The position numbers and the translations under genes are program-made. A stretch of DNA of 64,000 bases from Hyposmocoma kahamanoa (Eukaryota > Arthropoda > Insecta > Lepidoptera > Cosmopterigidae). The notes beneath the pieces are model-generated. The model made no database searches and was not told the origin of the DNA. It saw only the letters and a program-made list of their open reading frames with translations. Below are positions 61,786 through 64,000 of this stretch, piece by piece; positions within the stretch are counted from its first letter, which is position 1; the number at the start of each line of letters is the position of its first letter. The stretch lies in the NCBI RefSeq assembly GCF_003589595.1, contig NW_020653945.1, positions 5,635,461 to 5,699,460 of the forward strand. The letters run 5' to 3'.

Positions 61786-62179
61786 CTCAATTATTAAGAA
61801 ACAACATCTACTTACTACTAATTTTCGCTCATTTATATATGTACCGTTTAGTTCTAATCAGAGATTGAAAGACTGAATCTTTATCTGAATCTGAAATTGT
61901 AATTCGTTCCACATTTTTGATATGAAACTAGATCGTAAGGGAAACGTAGAGGGATCGCTGATTTAGTCAGTAATTAAATAAGAAACGTTGGTGGATTAAT
62001 AAATTGGCCTATTCAGTCTTCGTTATCAATTCGTTCTGGCGGAGATGACATTACAACGTCTGTTGATTGCAATTGATTCGTTTATCCACTTTTCACAATA
62101 ATTAGTTCGAAAATAAATGTCACGCGGCGAATTCACAGGGTGCGGCCGCGCAGTTTCAAACGACACCAGTGCCACTCAC

Positions 62180-62218
62180 CCCGACGTTTATTAACAAAGA
62201 AATCACGATGGAGACCAT
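62180..62218 (-). CDS. candidate first coding exon (speculative)
   Basis: An ATG in fair context opens 13 codons (M-V-S-I-V-I-S-L-L-I-N-V-G), hydrophobic like a signal-peptide start, ending at a strong GTGAGT donor in phase 0. It lies beside a CpG-richer patch (62120-62190). Too short to trust. Confidence 0.15.
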
Positions 62219-62387
62219 GGATGAGATTCGGAGATGGCTAGCTTAGTAAATCGTTTCTCTGTTAATTAGAAAACAACACGTAATAATACTAGTAAACCCA
62301 ATTCTGTTACAGTACGTTTGAAGTTATAACTGGCTCCGACAATTATGTTGTTTTGATTTTTTTGCCTTTTGTTTTTAATTATTCCGG

Positions 62388-62578
62388 GATTTTTTTTATA
62401 ATACTAAGTGACGGGACGAACAAGTTGTGCGCCTGGTGGTAAGCGTCTATCGACTATCCCTAACAGTTGCAGTGTCAGTCATACCTTAAATCACGAAGAT
62501 TTGAGAGGCACTGCCACTGCGCCTGACACCCTGAGACATAAGTTGACAAGTCTCATGTGCCTGTAATTTCACCAGCAC
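62388..62578 (+). repeat. family A, 3'-truncated copy
   Basis: ttttataatactaagtgacg through ctgcgcctgacaccctgag to tttcaccagcaca. Confidence 0.65.
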
Positions 62579-62949
62579 AGGGATTTCAGAGATAGGTGTT
62601 ATCTACTCTATGTGTATTACTTAAAGTTAAGATAAATATGCCTGCTCCGACGTCTGGTTATAATAAACAGTGCATTCACAAAGTGAGACATCAAAGCGGT
62701 TATTATTCATCAACTCAAAGTTAACATAAATCTCTTACCAAATTACGTCATCTGTCGCCAGCGTAGTTGAGTAGCCGACTTTGTAACAAGTTATAACTAC
62801 TGTTACGGCTCTCTTAAGTTATTATGAACCAATGATATTAATATATAACTTGAACGTATTCAATTCTTATGTTTTCGCGATTGTTACAAATTGGAACTAG
62901 AACATTTTTTTTTCCGGATCTAAATCGTGAATAATGTGTTATAATTATT

Positions 62950-63065
62950 AATATGAACACTTAGAAAAAATTCCTTCGATCAGGTCAAATTCAAACCGAC
63001 GTCTCCTAGCAAACCGTGACAGACGCTATGCCAACTAAGCCACGGAACGAACTAGCGGAATTCAC
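62950..63065 (-). repeat. SINE family E, copy
   Basis: On the - strand: ccgtggcttagttggcatag, box B-like ggtttgaatttgacctgatc. It continues at 63066-63215 into a spacer also present, in the opposite orientation, at about 31880-32030 (tagcgccatctatgagaaat, agctaccagtcctggc). Confidence 0.6.
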
Positions 63066-63229
63066 TAATTTTTCTACAAGCTTGTTGTCGGATCTTTGTA
63101 TTTGGTTTTTTAACGACTTTTTAGCCGTAGCGCCATCTATGAGAAATCTATGAAAGTATTTCGTCACCCGGTTAGGTACCTTCACAGCTACCAGTCCTGG
63201 CTAGAGATGTCGCGATTAACTGTAATTAC

Positions 63230-63380
63230 ATTTTTATTGAATGTGATATTCAATTATTTTTTGTGAAATTACGCCACTAGTTTGTTATAATTATTAAAAC
63301 AAAGATCGAGCACTTAGAAAAAAATCCCTTGATCCGGCCGGATTCGAAACGACGTCTCAGCAAACCGTGCCCACAGTAAG
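63230..63380 (-). repeat. SINE family E, interrupted by family A
   Basis: On the - strand: box B ttcgaatccggccggatc and tail tagtttgttataattatt..caa. The tRNA-like head stops at ggtttgctgag because the family A copy begins there. Confidence 0.6.
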
Positions 63381-63512
63381 CTACACGCCTGTCCATAACA
63401 GTTGCAGTGCCACTCGGATCTTTAAATCGTAAAGATTTGAGGGGCACTGGTACTGCGCCTGTCACCCAGTGACAGAAGTTCACAAGTTCCATGTGCCTAT
63501 AATTTCACCATA
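63372..63512 (+). repeat. family A fragment inside SINE E
   Basis: gtaagctacacgcctgtccataac to aatttcaccatat, about 140 bp of the middle of the unit. Bases 63513-64000 show nothing I can assign. Confidence 0.6.
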
Positions 63513-64000
63513 TAAAAGGCCGAGTTTAAACATTACACACATTTAAAATATTTGTAATATGTTTTCTGTGTTATTTTGTATCGATACGCATTTGTTTGCT
63601 TCCTTTCATTTTCTCAATTCCTGATGTAGTAAAGAGACTTTGGTATAATGCATCTTTTTGCTAAAGAAAGGAGTGGTGTAAATAGAGATCGTATTTCCGT
63701 TTCAACATCTCGTTGCTTTTACGGCTGTTACCACAAGTCTATTATTTTACAGATTTCAAATAACTTTTCGAAATGCAAAATATCTTTATTCCAGTAAATT
63801 AATCTTCAAATAATTAAAAACTTTTAAAAAAAAAAAAACCCTGCTTTAAATGGTTGTTTATCCGCTTTTGGTGTGTTCGTTGCCGCAGTATCCTCAACGA
63901 TAATTAAAACGCATATGGAAGACCTCGTCAAAACTAATTATTTGAGCCCAAACACACGGTACACTGTTGAGGAGACCCTCTCAGACCTCTCGGACATATA

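Noticed and set aside
63840..64000. Frame at the window edge (M-S-E-R-S-E-R-V on the - strand)
   Set aside because: Cut by the window end and too short; no homology I can name.

Overview
The window reads as nuclear DNA of an insect, almost certainly a moth or butterfly. It is AT-rich and about 90% non-coding. Genes are split by GT-AG introns, and the sequence is full of repeats typical of Lepidoptera: tRNA-derived SINEs, a mariner, LINE 3' tails with the 'cagtccactgctggacata' motif, and many short inverted-repeat elements (MITEs). Nothing bacterial (operons, CRISPR, Shine-Dalgarno sites) is present. A 400-base run of N at 17429-17828 is an assembly gap.

Four protein-coding loci can be supported. 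(1) The last two coding exons of a Rab9-like small GTPase on the + strand (701-843 and 8374-8506), separated by a 7.5 kb repeat-filled intron; the 5' part lies left of the window. (2) A complete five-exon membrane-anchored short-chain dehydrogenase/reductase of the retinol dehydrogenase 11-14 type on the - strand (33667 down to 25237), one of whose introns uses a GC donor. (3) A nine-exon - strand gene (46865 down to 36239) for a Ser/Pro-rich protein of about 774 residues with a C-terminal MYND-like zinc finger, probably an apical-junction (AJM1-like) protein; its exons were chained here by matching splice phases. (4) An intronless 390-residue gene of unknown function (45969-44797, -) nested on the same strand inside the 5'-most intron of gene 3.

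The stretches 8.5-25.2 kb and 46.9-64 kb hold no gene I can defend, apart from two speculative - strand exons near 61.7 and 62.2 kb. They are dominated by repeats: an interspersed family of about 300 bp (called family A here, at least 17 copies), four tRNA-derived SINE families (B-E), two PIF/Harbinger-like MITEs, a hAT-like MITE with 8-bp target duplications, several foldback elements, a decayed mariner, and CR1- and RTE-type LINE fragments. Several repeats are nested in one another, which orders their insertions in time.

The genes show no sign of working as one pathway. They are a vesicle-traffic GTPase, a lipid/retinoid-type oxidoreductase, a candidate junction scaffold and an orphan. The most interesting items are the nested intronless orphan gene, the rebuilt junction-protein gene with a possible second promoter, the Harbinger-like insertion whose empty site is also in the window, and the inverted repeat pair in the dehydrogenase intron.
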